From positions 85,894,890 through 85,958,889 of the forward strand of contig OY740774.1 in assembly GCA_963513935.1 (NCBI GenBank): 64,000 nt of DNA, read 5' to 3'. Shown here piece by piece: positions 10,628 through 21,350 of the stretch (position 1 is its first letter; the number at the start of each line of letters is the position of its first letter). The notes beneath the pieces are model-generated. The model had not been told where the DNA came from and searched no databases. It saw nothing but the letters and a program-made list of their open reading frames with translations. The translations under genes were made by a program, and so were the position numbers. This DNA comes from Aphrophora alni (Eukaryota > Arthropoda > Insecta > Hemiptera > Aphrophoridae).

Positions 10628-10803
10628 ATGCCAGGAAGGCCTTCAATCGTAAGAAATGAAATTGCTGTTGCTGAAGTCTTAAATGGAAAAATGTTTTTTT
10701 AAAAAAAAAACTACAACGATTTTAACGTCAAAAGGAAAGGCGATCTTTCTCCAGGAAGAGAATGGACGGGCACTTCGATCATCTGTCTTAATAAACCTAA
10801 CAA
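10628..10803 (+). pseudogene. Possible decayed coding fragment, unrecognised
   Basis: An ATG at 10628 opens 24 codons (MPGRPSIVRNEIAVAEVLNG...) before a stop at 10700-10702 in a T7A10 homopolymer. The +1 frame then stays open from about 10704 (TTILTSKGKAIFLQEENGRA...) to 'aacaagtaag' at 10798-10807, where a GTAAG could be read as a splice donor. The composition is more codon-like than its surroundings. One frameshift in the homopolymer would join the two pieces. I recognise no family. It could be a transposon-encoded fragment or chance. Confidence 0.25.
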
Positions 10804-11085
10804 GTAAGATTCTGGCATAATTTTAAGTTTTTTATTATTAAATTTTGTTTAATTAAAAATAAATTTATGCACTTTATTTTAGTCTATCTTAAAAAATAAA
10901 AAAACTATGTTCAATTAAAGTTCTAACTTATTTAAAAAAATTCACGGTATATTATGGATGAACCTGCAGGTTTATTCAGTGTTATATTTTATTTAAAACT
11001 AAGTCTCATTTCCACAGCCTTCTGAAAACACTACTCGCGTCAATTTCCACACCAAATCCTCCGTTTCAAGAAGGCATATCGTGGA

Positions 11086-11301
11086 TCAAGACTGCACGAA
11101 TACCGTGATCCCAGTATTATTATGCCTGTACTTACTTTCTGGGTTATTAATTGTGGTCGTGTACTTGAAGTGAAGTTTCGGCGGGAGTGTGCGACCTCCT
11201 TTATTTAGGTTAGTAAGAGATGCACACGTGAAATGCCATCTTGATCTTGACTTGGGTAACCTATTGTTCAATCTTTTAGTCGTTAGGTGGACCGCCTTCA
11301 T
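11086..11301 (-). repeat. Dispersed coding-like segment (71-aa frame), second copy at 40.8 kb
   Basis: The minus-strand frame has an ATG start and reads ...KRLNNRLPKSRSRWHFTCASLTNLNKGG... The stretch 11175-11285 matches 40785-40860 on the plus strand, including 'tcaagatcaagntggcatttcacgtg'. There the frame is broken by stops after ...SRSSWHFTCGIS. Conservation of the peptide phrase in two places suggests descent from a mobile or retroposed coding sequence. I do not recognise the protein. Strand assigned by the longer frame. Confidence 0.4.
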
Positions 11302-11639
11302 TGTTTTAAGAGTGACTCATCTATTTCGTAATTTTAGTAATTTCTGAAGGATGATATCTATGATAATGTTTCAAAAATTTAGACTAAATAAAATCATTTA
11401 GTCCATTTTTATAAGAACTTTTATTTAAATTAAAAAACTTTTGTTTTTGTTCTAGTTACAGCAATTTTCTTCTAGCTTATAAAATTCAGTATAAATATAC
11501 GTTTTACTTACTTAAATATTTGTACCATAAAGTTATGTAATAATTTAAAAAAATCGTGCAGTATTTTCTTAAACATTTTTGGAAAATTAAAAATTGTATG
11601 GAAGACCAAAACAGATATTTACTATTTCTAAAAATGGGT

Positions 11640-12420
11640 TTCAACGATTTTGATAAAATGTACCATTAACGTAGCTTCTAACAGCCTAAACAAAACTCAT
11701 TGGCCATCCCCCCCTCCCCGAAAGGAACAATACCGATCCAATGCTTTATTGGTAAACAAAATGATCGTGGAGCTATTATAAAAAACCTAATTTCTCAGAT
11801 ATCGTATTATCGATTTTGTTAAAATTTTAGTGGAATGTGAACATTAATGACTACAAAGTGTGAGCAAAATATTAAGTGAAATAATATTACAATTTGGGAA
11901 TAATTATTGTAAAAAATAAAAGTTTTTTTAAAGTTTTAAAAATAGCTCCAACAATTTTTATCATACAAGTATTTTGCTATTTTGTTAAAATGTAATAGAT
12001 TTTGTTCAAAGTTTTGAGAAATATGACTCTAACGATCCTAATGTGTGTGAAAAATTTCAAATGAAAAACTGTTATCCCTTAGAAATAATTGTATAAACCA
12101 ATGTTTTCAAAATTACTCAAATTTTGTTATTTTGTTCATATTTTTGGGAATTGTGACCATACATGATTCTAATGTGTACCCTTGTAAAATTTCAAGTGAA
12201 AAACTATTTTAGCTTAGGAATAATTGTGAAAAATAAAATTTAAAAATACAAAATACTCCAACAATTTCAATTAAATGTTGGTATTTTAATTAAATGTAAT
12301 AGATTCTGTTCAAACTTTGGTGAAATGTGAACGTTAATGATCCTAATGTATGTGCGAAATTTCCAGTGAAAACCTATTATAGCTTAGGATTAATTTGAAA
12401 ATTTTTTTTTTTAAATTCAA
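11640..12420 (+). repeat. Diverged tandem repeats (family C units, ~140-180 bp)
   Basis: '(t)ttaggaataattgt' variants occur at about 11899, 12080, 12219 and 12388. Each is preceded by a phrase like 'gtgtgaaaaatttcaagtgaaaa' and by 'gttnaaatgtnannnttaatgatcctaatgt'. The same phrase set (an 'aaaatcg...gattttgatnaaatt' core) is scattered at 3480, 18600, 24130, 27050, 47880, 51790, 58560 and 61390-61750. Unit spacing is irregular, so this is an old family. Confidence 0.6.
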
Positions 12421-12424
12421 GAGA

Positions 12425-12640
12425 TCAAATTTTAGGTTTTTCTTTTAATGAACTGTTTGTATTACATTGAATTATGGAGCTCGATAAGTACCATGAGGAC
12501 GCCCAACAAATTATGTTTCGTTAGTATTTGATTTCATCAACAGGTGTTTGAGAAATGTCCTGCAAGGACTATTTTAAATATAGTCAAGTACACTTGCCTA
12601 CCTAACCTAACCTAACCAAACCTGTCATAGTTAAGAACTT
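12425..12640 (+). repeat. Partial family B copy followed by a short TAACC run
   Basis: 'gaactgtttgtattacattga...gataagtaccatgagg' (about 12449-12497) is the 3' core of family B. 'cctacctaacctaacctaacc' lies at about 12598-12618, a four-fold imperfect pentamer run of the type common in insect genomes. Confidence 0.5.
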
Positions 12641-12914
12641 ACATCAATATTTTTTTTCCATAAATACGCAAAAGAAATGAATAACTTGATAAAAAATCCT
12701 TCTATAATATCATGGCTGTAAATAGAACCTTCTTCACTGCCACCTGGTGCTTTCCAATAAATTGAATTCGGAGTCGAAGTCTACAATCGATTCTAAACTG
12801 ATTGCACGCCTCGGAATCACAATAGAGTTGCTGAGATATTTCCTAAGCTCTCAGGGATAAAATTATTGGGTTGAAAAATTCAGGATCAATCTTTCTGTTC
12901 CATTTGAAACAAGT
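12641..12914. other. Unclassified interval
   Basis: No coding or repeat assignment could be supported. Confidence 0.3.
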
Positions 12915-13210
12915 TGATTTGTTCCATCATGGTACATACCTAGTCCCAGCGTAAAATACATTACAAGCAGATCCTCTAACTGTAAAACTTGGTTTCTTAG
13001 CCTTGTAGGAAATGTTAAAATATATTAGTAGATCAAGTTCCTAACCAGTAGGGTTAGTTTATTCAACAAATTGTTAGATAGGTTTTCTGAATCTCATATT
13101 TGTGATATCACAACTTTCTTGACGTCTCGTAGTCAAGCAGGCCTCGTAGATATTTATGAAAAAGCGTCCTCTCGTTACACTCGTGCCACCGACACGGTCA
13201 TAGCTCTCGT
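12915..13210 (-). repeat. Family B repeat, reverse orientation
   Basis: Reads 'catcatggtacatacctagtc' through 'cttgtaggaaatgttaaaata', 'tgatctact..' and 'ttttctgaatctca', the reverse of the B core at 8150-8345. It continues into the 'cctcgtagatatttat' and 'cgttacactcgtgccaccg' part also seen at 8000-8150. Confidence 0.6.
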
Positions 13211-13804
13211 AACTATTCATATATCGTATTTTCTTGGATGAGCAGTGTTCAAAATTACGTCATTTTGAACAAAACTTCGCTATTTATCATCGTAGAGAGT
13301 TGAGGTTCTAAGCATTAGATGCAAAATAAAATCTACAAATTTCTATCTAATTTATTACCCTTTGTTTTAAGTTCAATAACACACACATGAACAAAAAGCT
13401 AACTAAAATGTTCACCGTTTTGACATTTTCAAATTGATTTTCCTGAATTTGAATATGTTTCTATATGAGAACACTATAAACCAAATTTTACAATATTATT
13501 TTTGTTTCAGGTCTCGCTAATGTACAGACGATTACGGCATGTTGAAAATAATTAATTATTCGGTTTCCTGAGGTCATTAAATGTGAAGGACAGAAAAAAC
13601 GAAGGTTGAAATGTTTGAAGCTTACCAAACTTACCCTATACTTCGTATACTGGGTAAGTACAAAGGGAATAATTTAATCAATAAATGTAAGAAAGCACAC
13701 GTTTCACATAAAAAAAAAAATTTGGTGTGTTTAAGACCACACGTTAGAAGTGAAAACTTGTTTAAACAGTATGTAACGCTTATATACTTATGATTTTTGT
13801 TTTA
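13211..13804. other. Unclassified AT-rich interval
   Basis: The 60-aa frame at 13611-13793 has an ATG but no recognisable domain. The phrase 'tcgctatttatcatcgtagaga' near 13277 recurs at about 36409, showing that decayed repeats are present. Confidence 0.35.
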
Positions 13805-13925
13805 ATATATATGGGTATGTGAGAAAGTTTGTGCGATATTTTTGCATTGATTTTAGTTTGACTATGTATATGAGTTTGAGAAAGTTAGTGCAATATTTTT
13901 CGTAGATTTTAGTTTTAATACGTAT
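13805..13925 (+). repeat. Two adjacent family D motifs
   Basis: 'atgggtatgtgagaaagtttgtgcgatatttttg...ttttagttt' is followed directly by 'atatgagtttgagaaagttagtgcaatatttttcg...ttttagttt', a tandem pair about 60 bp apart. Single copies of the motif are at 18880, 24313, 36178, 49720 and 59700 (+) and at 1758 and 40350 (-). Confidence 0.5.
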
Positions 13926-13960
13926 GGGGCGCGCGTATCCGTTGTCTATATATTAAGGTT

Positions 13961-14180
13961 GAATTACGCTACTGTGCGTGACGCGATTTCTATTGATAAA
14001 GTCCATCCCAAAAGTTGCATTACGGTAGTGTGCGTGACGCGATTTCTATTGAAAAGGTCCATCCCAAAAGTTGCATTACGGTAGTGTGCGTAACGCGATT
14101 TCTATTGATAAAGTCCATCCCAAAAGTTGCATTACGATAGTGTGCGTGACACGATTTCTATTGAAAAAGTCCATCCCAAA
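13961..14180 (+). repeat. 56-bp tandem repeat, four units
   Basis: 'gatttctatt' occurs at 13985, 14041, 14097 and 14153, spacing exactly 56. The unit contains 'gtccatcccaaaagttgcat' and 'gtgtgcgtgacgcg' and is much richer in CpG than the flanks. Units differ at a few positions, alternating 'tgataaag' and 'tgaaaa(g/a)g', which hints at a 112-bp higher-order unit. The 66-aa frame across it is an artefact. Confidence 0.9.
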
Positions 14181-14416
14181 AAGTACCCAACGCGCCAATA
14201 GAAGTTTTAACTTCAAAAATTCAGTTTCTTATTCACCATCTTCAGTTGTACACACAATTTCCTCGCACTGAACTATAACAGGCAAGGCCAATTCTTAAAC
14301 TAGATAACAGCATAGAGGTAACAAGGCCACATCCTCAAGTCAATTGGAATATAAAAAATGTTATACAGTTCAGGATCAATAATATTACAGTTTTTCTAAC
14401 AATTTAGTAAAAGGTA

Positions 14417-14625
14417 CAACCCTCCGGTGCTCGGTGTAGTCAGTACGGCCACAGCAATAACGAGGTACCCTAGCTGGATTTACAACTTTATATATAGTTT
14501 TGGGTTCGATCCTTCCCTTTAATCTTTCCAATCTAGTCTCCCTTAACGAATCGTACTCTTCCGAATTGGACGATATTAAAACAATTCATCCAAATTTTTT
14601 AATGTTGTTTTCTTTCCTTTTTTTT
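14417..14625 (-). repeat. Family A repeat, reverse orientation
   Basis: Reverse complement carries the family A order: 'cgattcgttaagggagactag', 'aagattaaagggaag', then a GATCCAGCTAGGGTACCTCG-like end. Diverged from the other copies. Confidence 0.5.
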
Positions 14626-14945
14626 TTTACATGACTTTGATTATAGAGAGGTTTTTCGCCTTCAAACAATAAATAGAAGATAGAACAATAATAATATTTC
14701 ATTTATCTCTTTCTGTTTTATTATTTGTTTATTATTTTTCTCGATGCCGGTTCCTTTAAGTCTCGTCTGTTTATTTTATTTCTGTTTAATTTTTAACTAT
14801 GTTATTATTGGTGTTTTAATTATACATTTATTTTTTCTGTATTTGTTTTCGATTGTAATTTTAATTTAATTTAATTTCGTTTTATCATTTATAGTTATGT
14901 TACATTTTTTGAAAGTGGGGGGGGGGGGAGATTTTTTTTGTACTA
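14626..14945. other. T-rich interval with a G10 run
   Basis: Mostly T-rich low-complexity sequence, with a G homopolymer at about 14919-14929. No feature recognised. Confidence 0.4.
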
Positions 14946-15620
14946 TTTATAATAGTAATAAATATAAAGATTAGCTGGTACAGCTAATTTTGGTTATTTA
15001 TTTGTAAATCCTTTACGACATACCTTATTTCTTCAATGCGGAATTTCAATTTTCACCAAAAACCACAGTTTGAAAACAATGAAATCCACTTTTTTATAGA
15101 ATAGACATAATGGCAATTCTTAACATTCGCGTCTTGTACGTTTCTAAAGAAATTAAGAAACTGCAATGTTTATATCTGTGATGACAGATAACGTGAAATA
15201 CTTCATTCCTCTATATATTAATGTAATAATTAATTAATACTGAATTACTGTCATAAATGGAGTGTTCACAATGTGAATTATTATTGTTTGATTTTACAAA
15301 AACCTACGACAGGACATAACCTGGCCAAACCTGTGTCGTTTGTAAAACGTATTTGTGATAGTATGATGATATGCGCATGCATCAAACCATACGCGATTCC
15401 CATTTGCCATTACGAGACCCGAATGTGAAGAATTGCCTTTAAGTCAAACCTTTAAATAGGTGGATTTTGTAGTTTTCAATTTGTGATTTTTCGGTGTAAA
15501 AGTGAATTTCTCATTGAAGAAATAAATTATTCTAAAGAAATAAGGTATGTAGTAAATGATTATATATATAAAAAAACTTAATTAGCTGTATCAGCTAATC
15601 TATATAATTACCCTAATAGT
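14946..15620. mobile_element. Foldback element with ~190-bp imperfect arms
   Basis: The left arm (14946-15136) aligns to the complement of the right arm (15411-15620) through 'atagtaat/attagggtaat', 'gattagctgntacagctaa', 'acataccttatttctt', 'gaaatccac' and 'ggcaattctt(a/c)acattcg'. Near each outer end is the small palindrome ATTAGCTGNTACAGCTAAT. The interior (15137-15410) is AT-rich and non-coding. Old, diverged arms; class unknown. Confidence 0.65.
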
Positions 15621-16414
15621 ATTTTGCTATGTGCCACAAAAAGTTATTACTTTAAACTTAAACATTTCAAAATGGCGTACATTAAACCAATTTATGAGAT
15701 TCTATAAAATATTTGTTGCGTTTCTGAATAAGACAGTATGTTTATTTTATTTGCATGTAGAAGGATAATTTACATGTGGGTATAAGGTGAGAGGAAGACT
15801 AATTATTCTTTGTAATTTATAAAACACGAGAGCTTTTCTTCGTCATCCAGGATTCTGATATTAACTTAATCACTGTTTCAAAAGTTCTTGCATCGCTGGA
15901 TTACCAAAGTTCTTGCTTGTTCTAGTCATTTACCAAGAAATTATTTTTTACTGATATCTCTACAAAACAAATATAAATATCACCATTTTGACCATTAGGA
16001 AGGTAACAAAATTCTTTTTCTTATACAATAGTTTTTATAAAACCGTCAGATTTCGAGATATTTCGCAACAAAATGTTTAAATGAACGCCATTTTGAAACG
16101 ATTAATAGAAAAACTATAAAATTTTGTGGTACACTGCAAACTAATAGTAAACATTGTGTACAATTCGAAGCTGATATTTTAAACCGTTCCGGAGATAAAT
16201 AACGTTAAAAAATAATACAGACAGATAGAAAACACGAAACATTTTTGGACATATTGGTATTTTATTTTGATGTCAAAAATCACTTCCTAATGTGTTACCC
16301 CTTACACCCTGGACACTCTGTAATAGTTACAGTTCATTGCACTTCGCGGCACTTAAATGAAAAAATAACACCCTATTTATTTTAAACCTTTTACATAAAA
16401 TCCAATTATTTATA
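15621..16414. other. Unclassified AT-rich interval
   Basis: Contains phrases typical of decayed insect repeats ('aaaatggcgtacattaaac', 'cgccattttgaaacgattaata', 'tgttaccccttacaccctgg') but nothing assignable to an intact element. Confidence 0.35.
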
Positions 16415-17034
16415 ATCCCTTCCCCAAGAGACGCTCGTTAAATACAAATTTGTCAAATCTAATTCCCAACAAATTACTTAAACTTAAAATATCCCTCTAA
16501 AATGCAATATTCAATCTGGGTTAATTATTCTTGCCATTTCCTGCTGCGAGAGACATTTTTCTGTTTATATTGGTAACGTTATGAATAATACAATTAATAT
16601 AAAGAGAACTACAAATGAGAGCAATTATTCCTATTCTAAATTAAAACAGTACTTATTGACAATCTAATTTAATTTTCTAATTTCAAAAGGAAACTCGTGT
16701 AAACAAAAAAAACGTGGAAATGCAGGTAACTAAGTACTTGTACTTTTTAAAAAACGTAGGATGTAAGAAAAATTGTAAGCTAGGCTAAAATACTATAATA
16801 ATTAAGACCCACTTGCATAAGAAAATGGAAAACCACATCCTCAATATCTAATGTATTGTTACTTTATAATCTATATTTGCTTTGGTGACTAGATATATAC
16901 CGGAACGATTCAGCGAAAATGTAGGTCTGGGATATTGAAATATAGAATAAATATTGACCACCCGGATGCTCGTATTCAACAATAAAATAGTAACTTTGGA
17001 AAGGCTGCATTGTAAAGCGTTAAATATGGTCATG
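16415..17034 (-). repeat. Dispersed repeat R1, copy 2 (inverted relative to 0.27-1.4 kb)
   Basis: The reverse complement matches 272-497 and 960-1375 continuously, giving the uninterrupted arrangement. The 81-aa minus-strand frame at 16848-17093 has the same peptide as copy 1, starts within the neighbouring family E sequence, and is taken as repeat-derived. Confidence 0.6.
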
Positions 17035-17930
17035 TAATAATAATTAGTAACGAGATTTATAATTATCTTTCCCATTACCTGTATTTTAGACAATCATATT
17101 AATCTATATAAGTAAATTTCATTACCTGTAAACATACATTATTTAAGTCTCGTATGTATGGATGAGCTACCAAAACAAGTAAATAGTATTGATTACCGAA
17201 GCGCTTTGTTTCAATACTGTACTCAAACGAGGATGAAAAATTACATCCTCAATATCGTTTGTATACTGATAAAGACCCTATTCGTTGTCCCAGAACGACC
17301 TTGCGGAATAAACAAAGTTGTAGCAAAATCTTGAGAAGGTGAGGTGAATTAAGCAATACAAAAAGGTGGAGAGAGGATTCAAGGAGAAATCTCCATGGGA
17401 ACTATCCAATCTAATAATCTCTAGCTATGTAGAAGCTAAGGCTAGAACTTGATCTTCTTAACGTGGAGAATTTAGGTAGCATTTGTATCTCGTAGGTATG
17501 AAATTCAAACTGTATGTCAAACGCACGGAATAGGTATTTTCGAAGTGTGAAGTACTGGAGCGAAGGTTACTCTAGATCTTCGCTCCGTCTTGAACTGTAT
17601 TAGAACGAGACTTTGATTCAGGTTCTAAGACTCATGAGGGATATTTAACGGAACTGGATCGACTAGTATTAAGGAAGGGTACACAATATATATTCAGACT
17701 GAGGTGCCAGAGGCTTAATAAAAGCTTTCAGTATTTATCTAAAAACAATCGAGTGTTTTAGTCACAACGAGGGTTCAGCAAAAACTACTTTCGATATCAT
17801 CGACAACACGAGACTGTCTTACTAAACTATTTCTTTGACACTCTTTAACGCTTGTATTTCTTCTCAATTTAATGTTTATCCTATTTCCTTTGTAACAATA
17901 TTTATTTATTACTTTTCCACATATACGTAG
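17035..17930 (-). repeat. Family E repeat with an internal ~490-bp insertion
   Basis: 17035-17270 carries 'taataattagtaacgagattt', 'gtatggatgagctaccaaaa', 'gattaccgaagcgc' and 'attacatcctcaatat'. The continuation seen directly in the 19-kb and 54-kb copies ('tcgacaacacgagactgt', 'ctcaatttaatgttta') resumes only at about 17766. The stretch 17271-17765 is therefore probably an insertion; I do not recognise its content. Confidence 0.5.
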
Positions 17931-18879
17931 TGTAAAGAAAGTTATGTGATTCGTCAAAAAATCAATGCCGATTTTTTTGACGATATATCTGCTCTGGAAT
18001 TCATCCGAGTCCAAAAAGTGGTTTTTGGAATGATATCAGATATTTCTAATAACTTTTGGTATAAAGACACATCTTGGGACTTAATACATTTTTTAAAATT
18101 CATAATAAATTGAGAGTAGCTACCATAAAAAATAATAATAAACCATAAAAAAATTATAAAATACGATTTATTGAATGTTCCAAAATATCAGAATAGCTCA
18201 ATATGTTTTGTTATAATTTCGATAGAAATATGAATAAAACGGAATTTCGTAGAAAATTCAGTCTTTTATTTACAGAGTTAAATATTATACAGAGATTGTC
18301 CAACAAATTCATAAAATATTATTTTTTGAATGTTTCAATTATCAGAATGGCTTACTACTATCTATGGTTCTAATTTTCATAGAAAGGTGAAACAAATTGA
18401 ATTTCGTAGAAATTAAAGACTTCTATTTATAGCGTGTGCCACAAATTAGGTACCATTTCTCAAAATAGGCTTCCATAGTTTTCGATCAAATTTTGATCAA
18501 ATATAGCTTCTAAGGACACTGATAAATCGTATTGTTTGTTATTTGTCAAACAATGCCGGATTGGAAGCTTTCAGTAAATGAAAAAAAAATCGTTATAAAA
18601 GACGATATTTCTCAAAATGTTCTCTACAGATTTCGTTGAAATCTTACTGAAAAGTGAAGATTAATAAAGCAAATCTGTGAAAAATTTCAAGTAAAAAAAT
18701 ATAACGATTTAGGAATAATTTACAAAAAAGAAAGAAAAAAGTTGGCCTTTATTTTTACCTTGTGGACATATGTTGACACGAGTGAATCAATTTTAGCCCT
18801 TATTTAAATTTATACTTTTTCTTAAACACGCACGTTCATAGTTAATTTTCACTCTTTGACAACTACTGAAATGACTACT
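17931..18879. other. Unclassified interval with family C sequence
   Basis: 18590-18745 is family C-like ('atttctcaaaatgttct', 'gaaaaatttcaagtaaaaaa', 'gatttaggaataattt'). Two diverged versions of a phrase around 'agaatagctcaatatgttttgttata' (18190) and 'agaatggcttactactatctatgg' (18343) suggest a further weak tandem duplication about 150 bp long. Confidence 0.4.
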
Positions 18880-18920
18880 AGTTGGTTTTGGAGATGGGTG
18901 AGTGAGATGTGCAATGCACA
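18880..18920 (+). repeat. Family D motif
   Basis: 'gttttggagatgggtgagtgagatgtgcaatg', matching the motif at 36178 and elsewhere. Confidence 0.45.
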
Positions 18921-19077
18921 ATTTATTTTAAACTCTAGAAATTATTGTTCATAGTAAAATCACAACATATAAAATTATATTTCTCTCAAATGGAATGCCA
19001 TTACTATTACATTGCTAAGCCAGTACTCATCTGTGGGAACCACTATCTGTGAATAAACACTATTAAAACGATGCCAA

Positions 19078-19375
19078 AATGTATGGGTGGACTACCATAA
19101 TAACATATTAATATTGATTACCGACGCGCTTGTTCTACTATACTGTACTGAGATGAGGACGAAAAATTACATCCTAAATACTGTATGTTCAAGTCACTTG
19201 CTTCCCATGGAACTGGGGATATGAAGTAGAATCAACGAGGAGGTCTTTCAACGTCCTACACGACAACACAAGATACTGTTACTAGGTATTGGTACTCTAA
19301 CAGTTAAATTGCATTTCAATTTAATGCTTACTTAAATTTATACCATTTCCTTTGTAAAAATATAAAGCTTTTTTT
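19078..19375 (-). repeat. Family E repeat
   Basis: 'atgtatgggtggactacc', 'gattaccgacgcgcttg', 'attacatcctaaatac', then 'cacgacaacacaagatactgt', 'aatttaatgctta' and 'ccatttcctttgtaaaaata'. It parallels 17035-17930 and 54335-54650 without their insertions. Confidence 0.55.
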
Positions 19376-19929
19376 TTTAAATTGTAGGATGAGACCTCAT
19401 ATCCTTTATGGAAGAATTCCTCTTTTTATTCTGAAGAGATATTTGTTTTTGAATTAAAAATATTCTTTTAAATTGAATGGAACTAATGATGCACTCAAAT
19501 TAATGACTGTATTTATGAAGTCATGAGATAATGAACCCCAGTAACTGAACACCCAATATCCATGGTACTAATGATGATAATCCTCTCCTGAGGTTTACTG
19601 TCAATTGGACACTTGTATATTAACATGCAAACAATGAAGGATTTAAATTGTTCATCTGGATGTTGTGGTTTATAAGTTTTCCTGTTTATTCAGGATTAGT
19701 CCAAAGTCTGGAATATGTTGTTTATCTCGGTTTTCCATTTGCGTACAAAGATTACACAACATATTAGCGCTATGTACAGGGTGTGAAATACTGCGTTAAA
19801 AAATAAAGAATGTTCCACAAATTACAAAAAAATAATTTCTGGTTTTAAACTTACAGGAGAATGATGGATTGTTCACATTATTCATAACCTTAAATCGGCC
19901 AGTTTCTATCAGTATTGTGTATAAAGTAA
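19376..19929. other. Unclassified AT-rich interval
   Basis: No coding or repeat assignment could be supported, apart from a poly-T tract near 19370. Confidence 0.35.
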
Positions 19930-20235
19930 AATACAACATTTCGCTAGGATGAATCAATTTCCGTTATCAAATGATAAACCTATAACGCCTAAATTCATGT
20001 TGTGAACTAAAATTAAAAATATTAATCGAAGCAAAAAACAAGTGTTAAAAGGTAGGTCAAACAACTAAGATTATAAAACTAATACCCAACGTTTCGCTAG
20101 GATGAATCAACTACCGTTATCAAGTGATAAACCTAGAACGACTAAATTCATGTTGGGAACTAAAATTAAAACTATTAATCGAAGCAAAAAACAAGTGTTA
20201 AAGGTAGGTCAAACAACTAAGATTATGAATCTAAT
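19930..20235. repeat. 153-bp tandem duplication with TTGATAACGG...GCGAAACG motif
   Basis: 'ttcgctaggatgaatcaa' occurs at 19940 and 20093. Both units continue through 'taaattcatgttg(t/g)gaactaaaat' and 'aagtgttaaa(a)ggtaggtcaaac'. On the minus strand each reads TTGATAACGG, a short potential stem-loop, then GCGAAACGTTGGGTATTAG (the second unit is better preserved). A related unit is at 47437-47560. Confidence 0.8.
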
Positions 20236-21032
20236 ACACAAAGTCACCCACATCTTTTAGCTAGGGTGAACCTTTTGAGGTGATTTGCGCCATTGTGTTC
20301 TACTCATAAAGGCCTTTGATTCGATGTACAACTCGACCTATTATCTCATTTAAGATTTCCTAATTACTCCTTGTGGGCCGCCCCCCTGCAAAGGTAGTGG
20401 TCCACTGAATACGGACTAAAATAGATTTTGGTGTCCTTTAACAATGTGCAAAGCTTTGTAGCTCTATCTGTAATGCTGTTCCGGGACTTATTTAACACGT
20501 TGTATAATTATTACATTATTGCTGTCGCACATTGTGTCAAATCAACAATCTAGAGGGATTGAATTAAAAAAATTGAAGTCGTTACAATTAATGTGAACTA
20601 TAGCCGATTGTTATGCAATATCTGAGCGATGCAGAATAAGTATTATTTTTAGAGTTAGATCTCTTTTTATAGAAATATAGGTTGATGAACTCATGCGTTT
20701 GGTATGCAAAGCTCAACGTCACTTTGATGATTGTCAGTCACATGTATCTACTTCTCTGAGATTGAGCATTACCTCACTATTCGTTCTTTCATTCTGTTTT
20801 GTGGTGCTTCTTTTCTATTTAAAGGCGAGTCTGTCAGAAATATTTTAATAATGTTTTCCGAATAGATCTATATTTTAATTTTACTTTTATTCATAGAAAA
20901 GTGAACAAATTAAAAAGAATTCATTAATATTAAAAAAAACAAACGAAAATTTCATTATATGGGTGAATATGGAGTTCAGATTCTGCTGATTTTCAACGTT
21001 ACTATCTATTTAATAAAAAAATAAGAAAAACG
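20236..21032. other. Unclassified interval
   Basis: GC is slightly higher around 20320-20420, including 'ccgcccccctgcaaagg'. No gene or repeat family could be supported. Confidence 0.35.
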
Positions 21033-21350
21033 TTGCGTCCATCTGCGTTTAAAAAGAAAATTTTATGTTTAATTCCATCTCCGTCTTCCACGCAATACTG
21101 TCGGCAAGTTCAGTTCTTGTTTAAAAAAGAATCAACTGAACTGATTTCTGAAGAAGTCAAAAAGATTGAGGAAGAAGCAGATTTATTGATTCCAACGCGA
21201 ATTGAAATTGGTCAGAGTGTTTGTACAGTTACCCCTTTGTTAGTTTTAAGTATGATTGACGGCAATGATGTTTTTTTGTGCGGAGATGCACCAAGGAAAA
21301 GAATAAGCCACAATGAATTGCAGGAAAATATCTTCATGAGAAGGCGTTAA
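21033..21350 (+). pseudogene. Coding-like fragment of an unrecognised protein
   Basis: A 105-codon frame begins at a TTG, not an ATG, and ends with TAA at 21348-21350. Its sequence (for example FLFKKESTELISEEVKKIEE, then VLSMIDGNDVFLCGD) is far more protein-like than other frames here: an amphipathic acidic/basic helix followed by a hydrophobic strand and CGD. From memory, the ETTELI...EEI..IE...LIPT / TMIDGK...CG pattern resembles a family of large arthropod proteins of probable transposon origin, but I cannot verify this. No start, splice sites or partner exons are evident. Best read as an exon remnant or a decayed mobile-element ORF. Confidence 0.35.

Noticed and set aside
13961..14180. 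CRISPR array
   Set aside because: There are no unique spacers between short repeats; the whole 56-bp unit is repeated. The window is also plainly eukaryotic.
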